Source: Pseudomonadota bacterium
Lineage (GTDB): Bacteria > Desulfobacterota > Desulfovibrionia > Desulfovibrionales > Desulfovibrionaceae
DNA length: 5,413 bases
NCBI GenBank assembly: GCA_018822065.1
Contig: JAHJKV010000448.1
Location: 1 to 5,413 of the forward strand
Direction: 5' to 3'
Shown one piece after another: positions 4,383 to 5,413 of this stretch. Under the pieces are notes generated by a model. The model ran no database searches. It was not told where the DNA came from and saw nothing but the letters and a program-made list of their open reading frames with translations. How positions within the stretch are numbered: position 1 is the stretch's first letter; every line of letters begins with the position of its first letter. Position numbers and translations under genes: made by a program.

Positions 4383-5413
4383 CTAGGACTTCATCGAAAT
4401 AAGCGTTTGCAGCATCTGGTCCGCCGTGGTGATGAGCTTCGCGGCTGCGGTGTAGGCATGCTGGAAGCGGATCAGGTTGGCCATTTCCTCGTCCAGGTTC
4501 ACGCCGGAAACTTCCTGCTGCTTGTCGTTCAGGTCTTCGGCCAGAGTCTTGGTGTATTCATGGTTGAACTTCGCCGAATTGCGGTCAGCACCAATGTTGC
4601 CCACCAGACCATTGTAATATTCCAGCAAGGTTTGCTGTGTCGTTCCTTCCTGCACCGTGGTGATGGAAATATTCAAGTCCTGCAAGGCCCCGATGGCCAG
4701 GGCGGTTGTGTTGTCTCCAGCATTGGCCTCACCCCCGCCGTTCACATGTCCCGTTGCCAGATAATTGAGTTCCTGGCTGATCTGCGTGTTCACCGCGATG
4801 GTCTGGGTGGTGTCCCCCTCAAAGAAGGTGTTCACCCCGAGCCCGGCCCACAATCCCGTGGAATCCGCCCCAAAGGCCAGTTCATAGCCCTCGGCAGCCT
4901 CGATGTGAATGGCATTGTTCACGATGGACGCCGTGAGGTAGCTGGGATGCGCCCGGTTGATGGCATCGCGCACATCCTCCAGGGTATGGATGGTCGGGTT
5001 GAAATTCTGCTGGCCAGCGGCGGTGCTGAAGTCCAGGGCCGCAGCCGAAGCCTGGAGCCCGGTGGCGGAATTGAAAATATGCAAGGTGGACGAGCCTGAC
5101 TGGAGCCTGGAAGAAAAGGCCAGGCCCACCGTGTCCGAACCCAGAGCACGGGTGGTATCCTTCACAGAATAAGTCCCGGTCACACCCTCGAAATTCTGCA
5201 GGCCCATACCCTGGCTGGACCTACGGTTCACTTCCCAGATCAGGGCTTCGGTCAAGGCTTCCAGCTTGTCGCGGTACTTGCCGATGAAGCTGTCGCGGAA
5301 GTTGAAGTAGGCTGCCAGTTGGCCGCCAGTGACCCGGTCGGTGTTGTCCAGACCGTTGAAGGCTATCTGGGAGCTGACCAGTTCGGCGTGCGAGGTATTT
5401 TGCACCCAGTAGA
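4383..5413 (-). CDS. flgK: FlgK, hook-filament junction protein 1 (HAP1), C-terminal part, cut by right edge
   Basis: The frame is open to the right edge, so the start lies outside the window; 342 complete codons are visible. FlgK is the first junction protein added onto the hook and is secreted by the flagellar type III apparatus. The diagnostic C-terminus reads SGVNLDEEMANLIRFQHAYTA..AAKLI.TADQMLQTLISMKS (about the last 45 residues), the FlgK D0 helix. Near the visible start, VTGGQLAAYFNFRDSFIGKY matches the family's conserved G-G-x-L-A...RD segment. NTFFEGDTTQTIAVN is another conserved stretch, within a central domain. The region between (roughly visible residues 90-230) is a beta-rich outer domain. 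A GTG at 5405 could look like a start, but it sits inside the conserved domain with codons for Tyr-Trp before it, so it is an internal Val. It is the first gene here of the leftward operon and ends 10 bases before flgL. Confidence 0.94.
   Translation of the reverse strand, partial: YWVQNTSHAELVSSQIAFNGLDNTDRVTGGQLAAYFNFRDSFIGKYRDKLEALTEALIWEVNRRSSQGMGLQNFEGVTGTYSVKDTTRALGSDTVGLAFSSRLQSGSSTLHIFNSATGLQASAAALDFSTAAGQQNFNPTIHTLEDVRDAINRAHPSYLTASIVNNAIHIEAAEGYELAFGADSTGLWAGLGVNTFFEGDTTQTIAVNTQISQELNYLATGHVNGGGEANAGDNTTALAIGALQDLNISITTVQEGTTQQTLLEYYNGLVGNIGADRNSAKFNHEYTKTLAEDLNDKQQEVSGVNLDEEMANLIRFQHAYTAAAKLITTADQMLQTLISMKS

Noticed and set aside
4371..5099. 242-codon plus-strand open frame opposite flgK
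   Set aside because: It is a reverse-strand shadow of the conserved flgK coding region, with no supporting signals.

Overview
The window reads as part of a flagellar late-assembly and regulatory locus from a Gram-negative, Deltaproteobacteria-type bacterium. The best guess is Desulfovibrionaceae (a Desulfovibrio or Pseudodesulfovibrio relative). The reasons are the gene set and order flgK-flgL-csrA-fliW facing flgM, an FlgM partner of the kind I recall being named after a Desulfovibrio locus (DVU0524), an unusually long FlgL, and moderately GC-rich coding DNA. The assignment is by recognition, not by a database search.

Layout. Positions 1-948 (minus strand): an NAD kinase gene (nadK, 76-948), followed after a single base by the start of an unidentified gene that runs off the left edge (74-1). 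Positions 949-1139: a 191-base AT-rich divergent intergenic region. It carries a strong match to a flagellar sigma-28 (FliA) promoter pointing right, a weaker sigma-70-like candidate for nadK pointing left, and a helically phased 7-bp direct repeat. Positions 1140-1881 (plus strand): a two-gene unit encoding a 136-aa FlgM-associated protein of unknown function (GTG start) and FlgM, the anti-sigma-28 factor. Positions 1882-1911: a 30-base convergent gap containing an intrinsic terminator that works only for the leftward transcript. Positions 1912-5413 (minus strand, transcribed right to left): the C-terminal part of flgK (cut by the right edge), flgL (555 aa, with a large central insert), a 128-base leader, csrA, and fliW, which overlaps csrA by 25 bases.

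How the genes work together. FlgK and FlgL form the hook-filament junction on which the filament is built. FlgM holds sigma-28 inactive until the hook is complete and FlgM is exported. CsrA represses translation of flagellar mRNA (flagellin, where this has been studied) and FliW antagonises CsrA. The window therefore holds the junction proteins together with both checkpoint systems, transcriptional (FlgM) and post-transcriptional (CsrA-FliW), in convergent operons. The sigma-28 promoter in front of the FlgM unit would make a negative feedback loop. The least understood part is the small protein encoded ahead of flgM, which shares its promoter.
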